Under the pieces are notes generated by a model. That model was given only the letters and a program-made list of their open reading frames with translations, was not told the DNA's origin and searched no databases. Shown here in pieces: positions 1 to 10,018 of a stretch of 64,000 nucleotides of DNA. Both the position numbers and the translations under genes were made by a program. Numbering within the stretch: position 1 is the stretch's first letter; each line of letters starts with the position of its first letter. The stretch comes from Allium sativum (taxonomy: Eukaryota; Streptophyta; Magnoliopsida; Asparagales; Amaryllidaceae), in contig CM060915.1 in NCBI GenBank assembly GCA_030737875.1, positions 899,065,177-899,129,176 on the forward strand. The letters run 5' to 3'.

Positions 1-320
1 TTGAGGAAGAGTGGTCGTTCGACATTGCTGCTAGGACGAGAAAATATGAACGATAAGATCAACACTACCCGTCCCCCGTGTGTGCAAGTGCTGCTGTGTG
101 TGCTTGTGTGTGCGCATTATTAAAAACGATAATAAAACATGAAAGCAGTCGAGGTTATTAAAGGTCGTTACTCGTCATATGCAGTCAAATCATGAAGTCA
201 TTTAGTCCAGAGAGATCAACGTCAAGGCTCTATCCTAACTGTCCAGAGTTTTGTAGCGACAAGGCGCTGATTAAAGACTGAAATTTCTTCGTATCACCAG
301 CCGTGAGACGGATCACATAG

Positions 321-447
321 CAGAGGGATCGCCCCCTTCGACTCGCACGGCAGGGGGATCGCCCCCCCTTCGACTCGCATGGCAGAGGGATCGCCCCTTT
401 CCGGATCGTAGAGCAGAGAGTTTGCCCCTCATCGAATCGCCGGGCGA
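321..447. repeat. Short tandem array, about 30-bp unit, 3-4 copies
   Basis: Imperfect units beginning CAGAGGGATCGCCCC start at 321, 351, 383 and about 413, each followed by a TTCGACTCGCA-like segment in the first two copies. The copies decay toward the right. It lies inside the internal region of E1. Confidence 0.6.
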
Positions 448-1236
448 AGGGAAGGCTCCCTCACGAACCGTTGCGACTACCGTGGTACGACCCTTGGTTG
501 CCCTCTCAATCTTTCGTCTCGCCACTTGCTTCCGTCCTCAATCATTGACCACGATCCGAGTCGGCCTTCCTTCTCCTTCTGCATTCTTCTCCTTCCTCAT
601 CTCCTTCCCATCCTCAAGTTCTGAGCTCCACGTTCAATGGCCATGGCGACTTGGTGATTATTTCGGAAAGTAGCGGATTTATATTGTTTCTCTCTGGAAT
701 CAGCCGTAGGAATTCAGGAAAGTAGTATGAGAGTGCTTTCTATAAAGTTACCTTTCTAAAAACTGAGAGAATTCTTGGATTTTCGAAAGTTTTAAAGGGT
801 TGGATTCGTTGTTCGATAGCTCGCGCGAGACGATTCAGCAGAGAGGAGAAAGAAGGAAAATGAAGAGGGGAGCGTCGGCTTATATAGGCAAAGAAGGTGA
901 CCGTTTGCCTCCCCTCCTTTGTCTTATTCGGTCCACGAAACGCCCCACGGGCCACGATCCAAAGACGGAATCGCAAAAAAGCCCACGGACCGCTTTGAAA
1001 TGATGGCCCACAAAACTCAAAGCCCGACACGACTCGAAGGAAGATGCGCCCCGTATCGCACAGGACCCTGGGAACTCAGCACGAGACGAGCAGATGACCG
1101 AATCGGACCATGTCGTCCTATGGCGATCCGATTCATGCATGTGTCAGTTTGAACCAGTGCGACTGTTAACTTACATCCTTTCAGGAGAGAGTCAATAAGC
1201 ATCTTCGAAGCATGTTTCATCATCAATAAAACATAC

Positions 1237-1251
1237 TTCGAGGGGGCAAAA
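1237..1251 (+). other. E1 polypurine tract
   Basis: A purine-rich run (CGAGGGGGCAAAA) directly precedes the TGTTGG start of the LTR at 1252. It is the expected plus-strand priming site for an LTR element on the + strand. Confidence 0.6.
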
Positions 1252-1900
1252 TGTTGGCTCGCTTTTTTGACCAAGCCATCCAGGATCATTCATAAAAGGA
1301 AATCAGGAAACCAAGTCCCCCAAGAAAGTGGAAGAATGGATCGCGCGCCATCGTCTCGCCCAAGAATGGATCGCGCTCTATCGACTCGCCCAGGAACGGA
1401 TCGCTCCCATCTCGTCGACGAGCGTCACCACCAGGCGATCCGATCCCTTGTAACGAACCGAATCCCCTGACCCGTTCAACCACGAGCTGGTCTTCAGCGA
1501 TCCGAATCGCACGGATCTGACGACACCTGTTCACAACGGCTAGTTTGACTGTTTCTTCAATGGTGGCGATGCGATCCGAAAATCTCGGGATTCGTGCCAC
1601 GTGTCCGCGATCCGTCCGACAAAATCAGCTATAAATAGCGCAGAGCTTGGCATTTTTCGGGAGCTTTTTGGCAATAGTGAATACTGAGTCCGCCATTGTT
1701 GTCAAACCATTGAAATATTGAGAGAAATAACTGTTGTACTAGCTTTTAAAGCATAATCAATAAGATATAAAGTGGACGTAGGCTCGTTAACGCCGAACCA
1801 CTATAAATTCTGAGTGTTATTTTCTTTTTCCTTGTTCTTCACATAGAATTCTCTACAGTTCATAACAATTTGGGTGTTAGGTCCAAATTTCGATCTAACA
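1252..1900 (+). repeat. E1 3' LTR (649 bp), inserted in the E2 5' LTR
   Basis: The LTR starts TGTTGG and ends ATCTAACA. Its last 150 bp resemble the E7 LTR read on the minus strand: both contain AAGTGGACGTAGGCTC, GCCGAACCACTATAAAT and a terminal GGGTGTTAGG block. From 1901 the sequence continues as E2 LTR, matching the intact copy from about 7488, so the insertion point is 1900/1901. The 5-bp target copy next to it would be ACTAT; the matching left copy is outside the window. Confidence 0.75.
1630..1638 (+). promoter_or_regulatory. E1 LTR TATA box
   Basis: TATAAATAG lies about 270 bp before the LTR end. The related E7 LTR has TATAAATAC at the corresponding place on its own coding strand, which supports a promoter. 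Confidence 0.55.
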
Positions 1901-2199
1901 ACTATTAAATGTGAATAACACCTAAGTGGGAGATTTTTGAATATATGACATGCATTGAAATCGATGGCTATATTTGGTATAATTTATATGTGAATCTTTT
2001 GTACTAGGCAAGTTTAACTAAATTTGAGACGTGTGTTATATGGTAAATTATGACCATAATCCGTGCCATGTAAATTCAATGCAGACGTGGGGTATATGAT
2101 CATAATGTGAATCATGACAACTATTTAGGCATGAAAACTTAGGCCAAATTTATAATTAGGCAAGATATGTTTATGAAACTTTAAGGAATGATTAAATCT

Positions 2200-2570
2200 G
2201 TTATATGGCCTAATCTGCTAGTTCTGTTATATTGCCTAATTTGCTAGTTCTGTTATATTGCCTAATCTGCTAGTTCTGCTATAATCTGCTATATCCGTTC
2301 ATATACCAAATCTGTCATCTGCTAAGTCTGCTGAAGATGCCTAAACTGTTATATGCTAAACTGCTTAATCTGCTGAATCCGTTAAGTCGCCTAATCTTCT
2401 AAATCTGTTATCTGCCATATCTGTTGAGTTGATATATTTAGTCTGTTATTGACATAATCTGAATTGGCTATAATTATGAAAATCTAAATCTGTTATCTGC
2501 CATATCTGTTACGTTGATATATTTAGTCTGTTATTGACATAATCTGAATTGGCTATAATTATGAAAATTG
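2200..2570. repeat. Tandem repeats in the E2 LTR (26 bp x3 and 85 bp x2)
   Basis: Three 26-bp units at 2200, 2226 and 2252 read GTTATAT[G/T]GCCTAAT followed by [C/T]TGCTAGTTCT. Two 85-bp units run 2401-2485 and 2486-2570. Both arrays also occur in the 3' LTR (about 7787-8145), so they predate the insertion. The whole LTR is rich in a TCTGTTA-like word. Confidence 0.8.
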
Positions 2571-3473
2571 ACATGTATATTAGGCGTGGGCATAAATGGT
2601 AAATTAATAATTAATTGGCCGCAAAGATAAACATGGCTGACTCGAGGTTAGAATGAGTTTGCGGCGTAATCCTGCCCGGAACCGCCCGGCACATCCAGTG
2701 GCTGCAAACAATAGGTTCTAATGTGAGAAGTTAGTCATAACGTGCTTGAAACCCGAGGTTAGACTCAGTTTGCGGCAGAAATCTGCCCGGAACCAACCGC
2801 CCTAACCAGTAGCCGCAAACTGTCAGTCTAATGTGAGAGGTCTGGGCATTAATATTTAATTAATGAAAATATGAGATAAATATAATGTCTAAAACGTGTT
2901 GGGTGGATAGGGTTAAACCCACTAGACTGATGAGTTTAATAAATCTGTTCCGAGAATCGGTAGGCCCAATTACAAAGTTAGACAAATCTGTAAATCTGTT
3001 AAATCCGTATATCTGATCCGTTAGTCTAAAACTTGTCTGACCTGTGAACTAGTTGATCTGAATTCTGTATGTCTGAACTTGTTAATCTGAAATCTGTTAG
3101 TCTGGGGACACAAGGATAGGAGGGGAATTACTTGTGTCATCTGTTGTTTGGGACCCATATTAGTCAGTAACCCTTTCTAGTATCAAAACTTTGACCCAAC
3201 AGTAGGTAGGGTCCGGGTACGCTTACTGAACTAATTATAAGCGGTTCATTCTGATAATGGCGAGGGGTGTTGATGGTGCATTCCAACCGGGTCATGTGCA
3301 TGCATGGATCCCGGTCTGCCTCTGAGGATGTAAGACGCTGTGACATCTGTAAATAGGTCTGTGTCATTCAAAGGTTGCCACTTTAGGGAATGATACCCCC
3401 TTCGGTGGGGCTGGCACAGGGTATTTATGTATTAGGAAGCCGATCGCTTGGGGTAGGGTTTTAGGGTACACTT

Positions 3474-3647
3474 AGTTCTGTCTGTTTCTGTTGGTACCGT
3501 TTGTTTTTGTTGGGTGGCAACACCTGTCTGTTTCTGCGTGGTACCGTCTGTTCGGGTGGTAGTTCTGTCTGTTTCTGTTGGTACCGTCTGTTTCTGTTGG
3601 GTGGCAACACCTGTCTGTTTCTGCGTGGTACCGTCTGTTCGGGTGGT
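3474..3647. repeat. 87-bp tandem duplication specific to the E2 5' LTR
   Basis: Units 3474-3560 and 3561-3647 start AGTTCTGTCTGTTTCTG and end TTCGGGTGGT. The 3' LTR has one copy only (about 9054-9140), so the duplication or its loss postdates insertion. It creates a pair of short overlapping open frames that are not genes. Confidence 0.8.
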
Positions 3648-4321
3648 AAAGGCCCAATTACTAGTGTACACCTTATGCTACATTATGCTTCTGTCTGTTC
3701 CTGATCGGGTGGTAAAGGGCCATTACTAGCGTGGAAATTATTCTGTACCTGTTTCTGTTTCAGTTTAGACATTAGGGTGACACCTAATTCTGTTATACTA
3801 GTATTAGTGCAGAGAAGTGTAAAGCAATAGCTTATATCATTCTGTTCTTCTGTCATATCTGCTACATCTGTTACAGTTATCTCTCATCCAGTTTTATTTT
3901 CATGTCATGTTATTATTATCTGTTCATAACTGAAAATCACTGGACTTGCCAGACTTTTGTCTGACCCTTTTTGTTTCGCCTCCTTTCTTCCGTTTCCCCC
4001 CCAGGTTTTGTAGAAGGGAATACTCTAGCTTGATCCAGATTTCTTCCGCTTGCAGTGCTTAAAGTATGGCTTGTCTTCTTCTGTGGGGATTATGATTTTA
4101 AACTATGCATTCTGAAGGCTTTTGTATAAGGCTGATATTTTGTACTTGAATTCTGATATTGTGATTTGAAAGGATGTAACTAAGCTTCTGTTGAAATAAA
4201 GTTATAAATTTTTCAAGTACTATTTTATCTGTCTTGTAAGTTTCTGTTCTGTTTACTAAAATGCTCTACCAAAGTTAAGGCATTCCCTTGTGAGTGACCT
4301 TAACGGAGGTGGGGTGTTACA

Positions 4322-4499
4322 CTTGGTATCAGAGCTGAAGTTTACCAGATTGGGTAAATTTTTTGAAAACTATTTTCAAAAAGGTTTTGAAAGGAAGTAT
4401 TTTTAAAAATAAAGATTATTTTGAAAAACATGATCCCCAATAGCCATATATCTTTACTTCAGTCCTTTTTTTGTATTGAATTTTTTTTTTCGTTTCAGC
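4322..4499 (+). other. E2 primer-binding site and gag leader
   Basis: TGGTATCAGAGC at 4324-4335 is complementary to the 3' end of plant initiator-Met tRNA and starts two bases after the LTR. The leader has a donor-like TGG|GTAAAT at 4354 and ends in a T-rich run plus TTTCAG, one base before the ATG at 4500, like a 3' splice site. E6 and E8 share the acceptor arrangement. Confidence 0.8.
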
Positions 4500-5408
4500 A
4501 TGTCTGAAGCATCTGAGATACCAGAGGGTGTTCACGTACCCGGTTGGTTTCGTCAATATCTTGAGGCTAGGACCGCCGCCGCAGGTCCAGCAAATGATCC
4601 TCCTCCTCCACCCCCTCCTCGTGCAATTACTTTTTAAAAGATCTGTAGAGATTTTAGGGCCATGGGTGGGAAGGATTTCAAAGAAACTGAATCATTCGTA
4701 GAAGCGAGGAACTGGCTCAAAGAAACTGAGGATCTATTCGTTATCTTCGAGGTGGACGATAGCCAGAAGGTACAGTTGGCGGTATGGCTGCTCAAAGACG
4801 AAGCTTCCTACTGGTGGGAAGTCACTAACGCCGAGAGGCTGGTTGAGACAAGGATGGATTTCAGAACAAGGTTTGAGACAAAATTCCTCTCGCATGCTGA
4901 ACGAAGTTTACAACTGGAAAAGTTCTTATCTCTTAAGCAAGGAAGTATGACGGTCAAGGAATACGTCAACCAGTTCAACCAACTAGCTAGGTTCGGATTG
5001 GATTTAGTCAACACTCAGCATAAAAAGGCTCTCTGCTTTGTTAAAGGATTGAACGAGCCACTGCACAGCCTAGCAATGACTCATGTACCCATGGGAGCGA
5101 CTTACGAGAGATTGGTGGACATGGCACTACTGCACGAGGAAGACAAAGGCCCGAAAGAGACAAAGAAGGAAGAACCACGGAATAAGAAAGCAGGGCCCAA
5201 AAAGGAAACGCAAAGGAAGGATGAGAAGTCTGAAGATAAAAAGGGGAAAAAGTGCTTTACTTGTGGAAGCTCGACTCATCTGAACAAGGATTGCAGAAAA
5301 AGGAAGGGCGCTTGCTTCAACTGTGGGGAGATGGGACACTTCACTAGGGACTGCCCGAAGAGACGAGGACAAGGAGGGCAGGTGAACACTCTTGAGGCTA
5401 GTGGCTAG
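4500..5408 (+). pseudogene. gag: E2 Gag, open from 4662 but with one early stop
   Basis: Gag forms the virus-like particle and binds element RNA. The natural start is probably ATG 4500, because E6 begins in the same context (CAGCATG) and shares a following IPEGV..PGWFR segment. A single in-frame TAA at 4635-4637 breaks the frame. From ATG 4662 a 248-residue frame is open: a Retrotrans_gag-type capsid region (W..E..Y.WW pattern near residues 47-53), a lysine-rich linker, and two CCHC zinc knuckles with C198-C201-H206-C211 and C218-C221-H226-C231, both complete. The proline run encoded at 4606-4622 is typical of this family's N terminus. It is continuous where the E8 gag has an intron. If translation starts at 4662 the product lacks about 54 residues. 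The family is certain; function is doubtful. Confidence 0.85.
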
Positions 5409-5439
5409 GATAGAAGTAGGAAAATTCCTATAGTAGGTT

Positions 5440-5720
5440 TAATTTCTTTATCTGATTATGGAGATAAGACTCTTTCTAATTCTGGTATTTTGATTTTGTA
5501 ATTGATACTCTGCACTTTAATACTAGTATTGTTTTTGATTCCGTTGTAGACTCAAACCTATAAGGGTTATGACTCATCTGTTTATGATAGATTGGGGTTT
5601 GAGGGATATCTGTGTTAGATGTCAAGTATGACGCATACATTCTGAGTTTTTGTGGGATATGATTTTATCATGCTTAGCTTCCTAAGAATCATTAGGGAAC
5701 CTGATCTATACCAGTAGTCT
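5440..5720 (+). pseudogene. E2 protease remnant
   Basis: The DNA aligns by eye with the E6 protease region on the minus strand (27550-27790): shared blocks include CTCTGCACTT, ACTAGTATTG and a following CTCATCTGTTTATGAT-like stretch. No open frame survives and no D-T/S-G-A motif can be read. It marks the 5' side of the deletion that removed RT, RNase H and integrase. Confidence 0.5.
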
Positions 5721-6419
5721 ATAAATATTTGAATAATTCTGCTTTCCAGTTTTGACATTGTCTAAAGGAGGTAATCCTCTGGGTGTCAATCTGATGTTGA
5801 TTTCGGTCTTCGGGGTTGATACTTAGGGGAATTATTTTCTCAACCAATGTCTAATGGGAACCAAGTCTTTGTCTTATCTGTACTCGCTTCCATCATTCGA
5901 CTGTATCCTATCGATCGAATCTTCAAACTTTAGGTAGAAACTAATGGGTGTAAACATGTGTTTGAGACATGTTATGTTTGATGGTTGCAAGTGGATGCAA
6001 GTGGTTTCTAGTGGTTGCTCGTGGATGCATAAACACACACTAGGCACTAGATCGGCTCAAAAACACTCTCATACTGCATATGGATGTGTGTGCATTTTTC
6101 AATTTTTGTGGATGCAGAATGATTGACTCCTCACATGGATGTTGCATTTGGATGAATGGTTATGCACTCATATAGAAATGATGTGTATCAAATAGGATTT
6201 CTTGCATACATATTTGGACTCATGAAACTAACATGATTCGCATTAAGGAGGTCAACTGGATCAGTAGACTGCCTGATTTTGCATTAGATATGAAACATAT
6301 ACACACACTTTGCATATGTTCATACGACATTAGAATTCTTTTAAGGACAATGGATGCCTGTGATTGAATGGTTGAGTAGATGGATGTTGGATGTTAGGAT
6401 ACATTCTTCTTAACTTGAA
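5721..6419 (+). other. E2 post-pol spacer with TGGATGC-type repeats
   Basis: No coding sequence. 5940-6400 matches the E6 spacer read on the minus strand (23900-24360), including GGCACTAGATCGGCTCAAAA-like and CATATGGATGTGTGTGCA blocks. TGGATGC and TGGTTGC words recur. 5721-5940 has no clear match that I can see. Confidence 0.6.
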
Positions 6420-6454
6420 GATTTTGGGGACGAAATCCTTTAAGGAGGGGGGAA
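6420..6454 (+). other. E2 pre-PPT hairpin and polypurine tract
   Basis: GATTTTG-GGGA-CGAAATC (6420-6437) can fold as a 7-bp stem with one G-T wobble and a 4-base loop. The polypurine tract AGGAGGGGGGAA (6443-6454) touches the 3' LTR. E3, E6 and E8 have the same arrangement. Confidence 0.75.
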
Positions 6455-9400
6455 TGTAACACCCCGTATTTTCTGAGAATATTAAAAAAAAATGGTTAAT
6501 TATGAAGAAGTTATTAAGCCTTGAAGTTTGTATGCATATGAGAGAAATATATATAGATATATATAAAAATTAAATAAATAAAACATGCAAAAAAGGTTCA
6601 AAACAGCAAATTGGGAGGGGGAATAACCGAACCGGCCCATTTTTGAGGTCGACCCAAGCCCCGCTGGGTCGACTAGGGGTTAATCCAGGGTGTTTGGCTG
6701 TTATCCCGTGGGCCGATTCGCTCAAATGCAGATTTTGCATTTGAATGGTTCTCATGATTCAGGGTTAATCTAATGGTCCTAAATAACTTCCTACACCTAT
6801 ATATACATCCCTAACCTAAACCTAAATCTCATATACAATTCTCTAGCCTCCATTGCTCTCTTCCTCTCTAAAAAATAAATAAATCAATGGCGTCTCTACT
6901 CTGCTGAAACCTAAGCTAGGACTTGTACTTCTTCTTCCTCCAATTCTGATTAGGATTAAAAGAGAACAGCTACAAATCCTTTTTCTTTTAGAATCCAACC
7001 AAGGCAAGTGCAGTTATTTTACGATATAAACTTTAATTATAATTGTGACATGATTGTAAATCTGAATTTGAGTTTGCGTATGTTCTGTTCTGATCTATTT
7101 TATTCTATATCTCTTTCTTCTTTCTGTTCTATAGCCAGGCTACCCCGAGCCTGCGCCAAATCTCATAAGAGATTAACGCACGAACGTTAAACTTTGGGAC
7201 AAATAATGAATGATGGCATAATTGGACATGGCTAATCTGTGACTAAAAGGACATAGCTTGTAAACTAGATTTAGATCTGTGCGTATTCTGTGAATTGGAA
7301 GAAGAGGAACCATTGTATATTAACATGTGACTTGAGACATTGGACATAACGCATATTTTTGAATTAAAGATCTGTTATAATTTAAAGTTCTAGATTGTTG
7401 GGCATATTGTTTATATAGAGATTCATGATTTGGGATAAAAAGGGAATATGACTTTGGTGTGAAGATTCATGTTAAGATTTGATAACTATTAAATGTGAAT
7501 AACACCTAAGTGGGAGATTTTTGAATATATGACATGCATTGAAATCGATGGCTATATTTGGTATAATTTATATGTGAATCTTTTGTACTAGGCAAGTTTA
7601 ACTAAATTTGAGACGTGTGTTATATGGTAAATTATGACCATAATCTGTGCCATGTAAATTCAATGCAAACGTGGGGTATATGATCATAATGTGAATCATG
7701 ACAACTATTTAGGCATGAAAACTTAGGCCAAATTTATAATTAGGCAAGATATGTTTATGAAACTTTAAGGAATGATTAAATCTGTTATATGGCCTAATCT
7801 GCTAGTTCTGTTATATTGCCTAATTTGCTAGTTCTGTTATATTGCCTAATCTGCTAGTTCTGCTATAATCTGCTATATCCGTTCATATACCAAATCTGTC
7901 ATCTGCTAAGTCTGCTGAAGATGCCTGTTATATGCTAAACTGCTTAATCTGCTGAATCCGTTAAGTCGCCTAATCTTCTAAATCTGTTATCTGCCATATC
8001 TGTTGAGTTGATATATTTAGTCTGTTATTGACATAATCTGAATTGGCTATAATTATGAAAATCTAAATCGGTTATCTGCCATATCTGTTGAGTTGATATA
8101 TTTAGTCTGTTATTGACATAATCTGAATTGGCTATAATTATGAAAATTGACATGTATATTAGGCGTGGGCATAAATGGTAAATTAATAATTAATTGGCCG
8201 CAAAGATAAACATGGCTGACTCGAGGTTAGAATGAGTTTGCAGCGTAATCCTGCCCGGAACCGCCCGGCACATCCAGTGGCCGTAAACAATCGGTTCTAA
8301 TGTGAGAAGTTAGTCATAACGTGCCTGAAACTCGAGGTTAGACTCAGTTTGCGGCAGAAATCTGCCCGGAACCAACCGGCCTAACCAGTAGCCGCAAACT
8401 TTCAGTCTAATGTGAGAGGTCTGGGCATTAATATTTAATTAATGAAAATCTGAGATAAATATAATGTCTAAAACGTGTTGGGCGGACAGGGTTAAACCCA
8501 CCAGACTGATGAGTTTAATAAATCTGTTTCGTGAATCGATAGGCCCAATTACAAAGTTAGACAAATCTGTAAATCTCTTAAATCCGTATATCTAATCCGT
8601 TAGTCTAAAACTGGTCTGACCTGTGAACTAGTTGATCTGAATTCTGTATGTCTGAACTTGTTAATCTGAAATCTGTTAGTCTGGGGACACAAGGATAGGA
8701 GGGGAATTACTTGTGTCATTTGTTGTTTGGGACACATATTAGCCAGTAACCCTTTCTGGTATCAGAACTTTGACCCAACAGTAGGTAGGGTCCGGGCACG
8801 CTTACTGAACTAATTATAAGCGGTTCATTCTGATAATGGCGAGGGGTGTTGATGGTGCTTTCCAACCGGGTTATGTGCATGCATGGATCCCGGTCTGCCT
8901 CTGAGGATGTAAGACGCCGTGACATCTGTAAATAGGTGTGTGTCATTCAAAGGTTGCCACTTTAGGGAATGATACACCCTTCGGTGGGGCTGGCACATGG
9001 TATTTATGTATTAGGGAGCCGATCGCTTGGGGTAGGGTTTTAGGGTACACTTAGTTCTGTCTGTTACTGTTGGTACCGTCTGTTTCTGTTGGGTGGCCAC
9101 ACCTGTCTGTTTCTGCTTGGTACCGTCTGTTCGGGTGGTAAAGGCCTAATTACTAGTGTACACCTTATGCTACATTCTGCTTCTGTCTGTTCCTGATCGG
9201 GTGGTAAAGGCCCATTACTAGCGTGGAAATTATTCTGTATCTGTTTCTGTTTCAGTTTAGACATTAGAGTGACACCTAATTCTGTTATACTAGTATTAGT
9301 GCAGAGAAGTGTAAAGCAATAGCTTATATCATTCTGTTCTTCTGTCATATCTGCTACATCTGTTACAGTTATCTCTCATCCAGTTTTATTTTCATGTCAT

Positions 9401-9815
9401 GTTATTATTATCTGTTCATAACTGAAAATCACTGGACTTGCCAGACTTTTGTCTGACCCTTGTTGTTTCGCCTCCTTTCTTCCGTTTCTCCCCCCCAGGT
9501 TTTGTAGAAGGGAATACTCTAGCTTGATCCAGATTTCTTCCGCTTGCAGTGCTTAAAGTATGGATTGTCTTCTTCTGTGGGGATTATGATTTTAAACTAT
9601 GCATTCTGAAGGCTTTTGTACAAGACTGATATTTTGTACTTGAATTCTGATATTGTGATTTGAAGGGATGTAACCAAGCTTCTGTTGAAATAAAGTTATA
9701 AATTTTTCAAGTACTGTTTTATCTGTCTTGTAAGTTTCTGTTCTGTTTACTAAAATGCTCCACCAAAGTTAAGGCATTCCCTTGTGAGTGACCTTAACGG
9801 AGGTGGGGTGTTACA
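6455..9815 (+). repeat. E2 3' LTR, complete, 3361 bp
   Basis: Begins TGTAACACCCC and ends GGGGTGTTACA, a near-perfect terminal inverted repeat. A TATA-like CTATATATAC lies at 6798-6807, followed by a pyrimidine-rich leader and a GC-type splice-donor-like AAG|GCAAGT at 7001-7009. After 7488 the sequence matches the 5' LTR. The first base after it (9816) is E3 pol, and the right copy of the target duplication would be ACAGA. Confidence 0.9.
6798..6807 (+). promoter_or_regulatory. E2 LTR TATA box
   Basis: CTATATATAC followed within 200 bp by a C/T-rich leader (about 6830-7000). Promoter role is inferred from position and composition. Confidence 0.5.
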
Positions 9816-9863
9816 ACAGAGGAGAGCATTAGGAAGACGTGCCCAGAACTCTTCGCCTGGTAA
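9816..9863 (+). pseudogene. E3 pol C-terminal tail (16 codons)
   Basis: Reads T-E-E-S-I-R-K-T-C-P-E-L-F-A-W-stop, matching the C-terminal end of E8 pol (TEESIR..NPELFA). It is the last part of a chromovirus integrase/chromodomain frame. E2 has inserted directly before it, so the rest of E3 lies left of the window or was lost. Confidence 0.8.
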
Positions 9864-10018
9864 GATTATAACTTCGATTTAGTCTTTCCGCATGCTAGGA
9901 TAGGCTTATTTGTTTTTTTTGCATGTTTGATTGTTGTATATGATTGGTAGGCATGCGGGATCCTTTGTATGTTTTGGGTTAAGGAATTTCGGGGACGAAA
10001 TTTCTTAAGGGGGGAGAA
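9864..10018 (+). other. E3 spacer, pre-PPT hairpin and polypurine tract
   Basis: AATTTCG-GGGA-CGAAATT (9985-10002) is a perfect 7-bp stem with a 4-base loop. The tract AAGGGGGGAGAA (10007-10018) touches the LTR start. The rest of the spacer has no recognisable feature. Confidence 0.75.

Larger units (their letters stand above)
1..1251 (+). mobile_element. E1: 3' internal part of a non-coding LTR element
   Basis: This stretch lies immediately upstream of a polypurine tract and an LTR (1252-1900), so it is the 3' internal region of an element whose 5' part is outside the window. The small open frames here match no retrotransposon domain that I recognise, and I see no protease, RT or integrase motif. 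Its LTR is related to that of E7 (30000-39102), which also lacks recognisable coding sequence, so E1 is probably another member of that non-coding group. The region is richer in G+C than its surroundings and has a short tandem array at 321-447. Membership of an element is well supported by position; the family is inferred. Confidence 0.6.
1901..4321 (+). repeat. E2 5' LTR, left part cut off by E1
   Basis: Matches the 3' LTR from about 7488 to 9815 nearly base for base. It ends GGTGGGGTGTTACA directly before the primer-binding site. The left third, which would start TGTAACACC and hold the promoter, lies beyond the E1 insertion and outside the window. Confidence 0.9.
1901..9815 (+). mobile_element. 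E2: gag-only Ty3/gypsy chromovirus derivative
   Basis: E2 consists of a truncated 5' LTR (1901-4321), an initiator-Met primer-binding site, a gag frame, a decayed protease remnant, a non-coding spacer, a polypurine tract and a complete 3' LTR (6455-9815). The internal region is only 2.1 kb; its relative E6 has about 5.1 kb, and RT, RNase H and integrase are absent here. The two LTR copies are very similar apart from scattered substitutions, one short deletion and one 87-bp duplication, so the insertion is fairly recent. It interrupts E3 pol near its stop codon. It could only have moved with enzymes supplied in trans, or the pol loss followed insertion. Confidence 0.85.
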
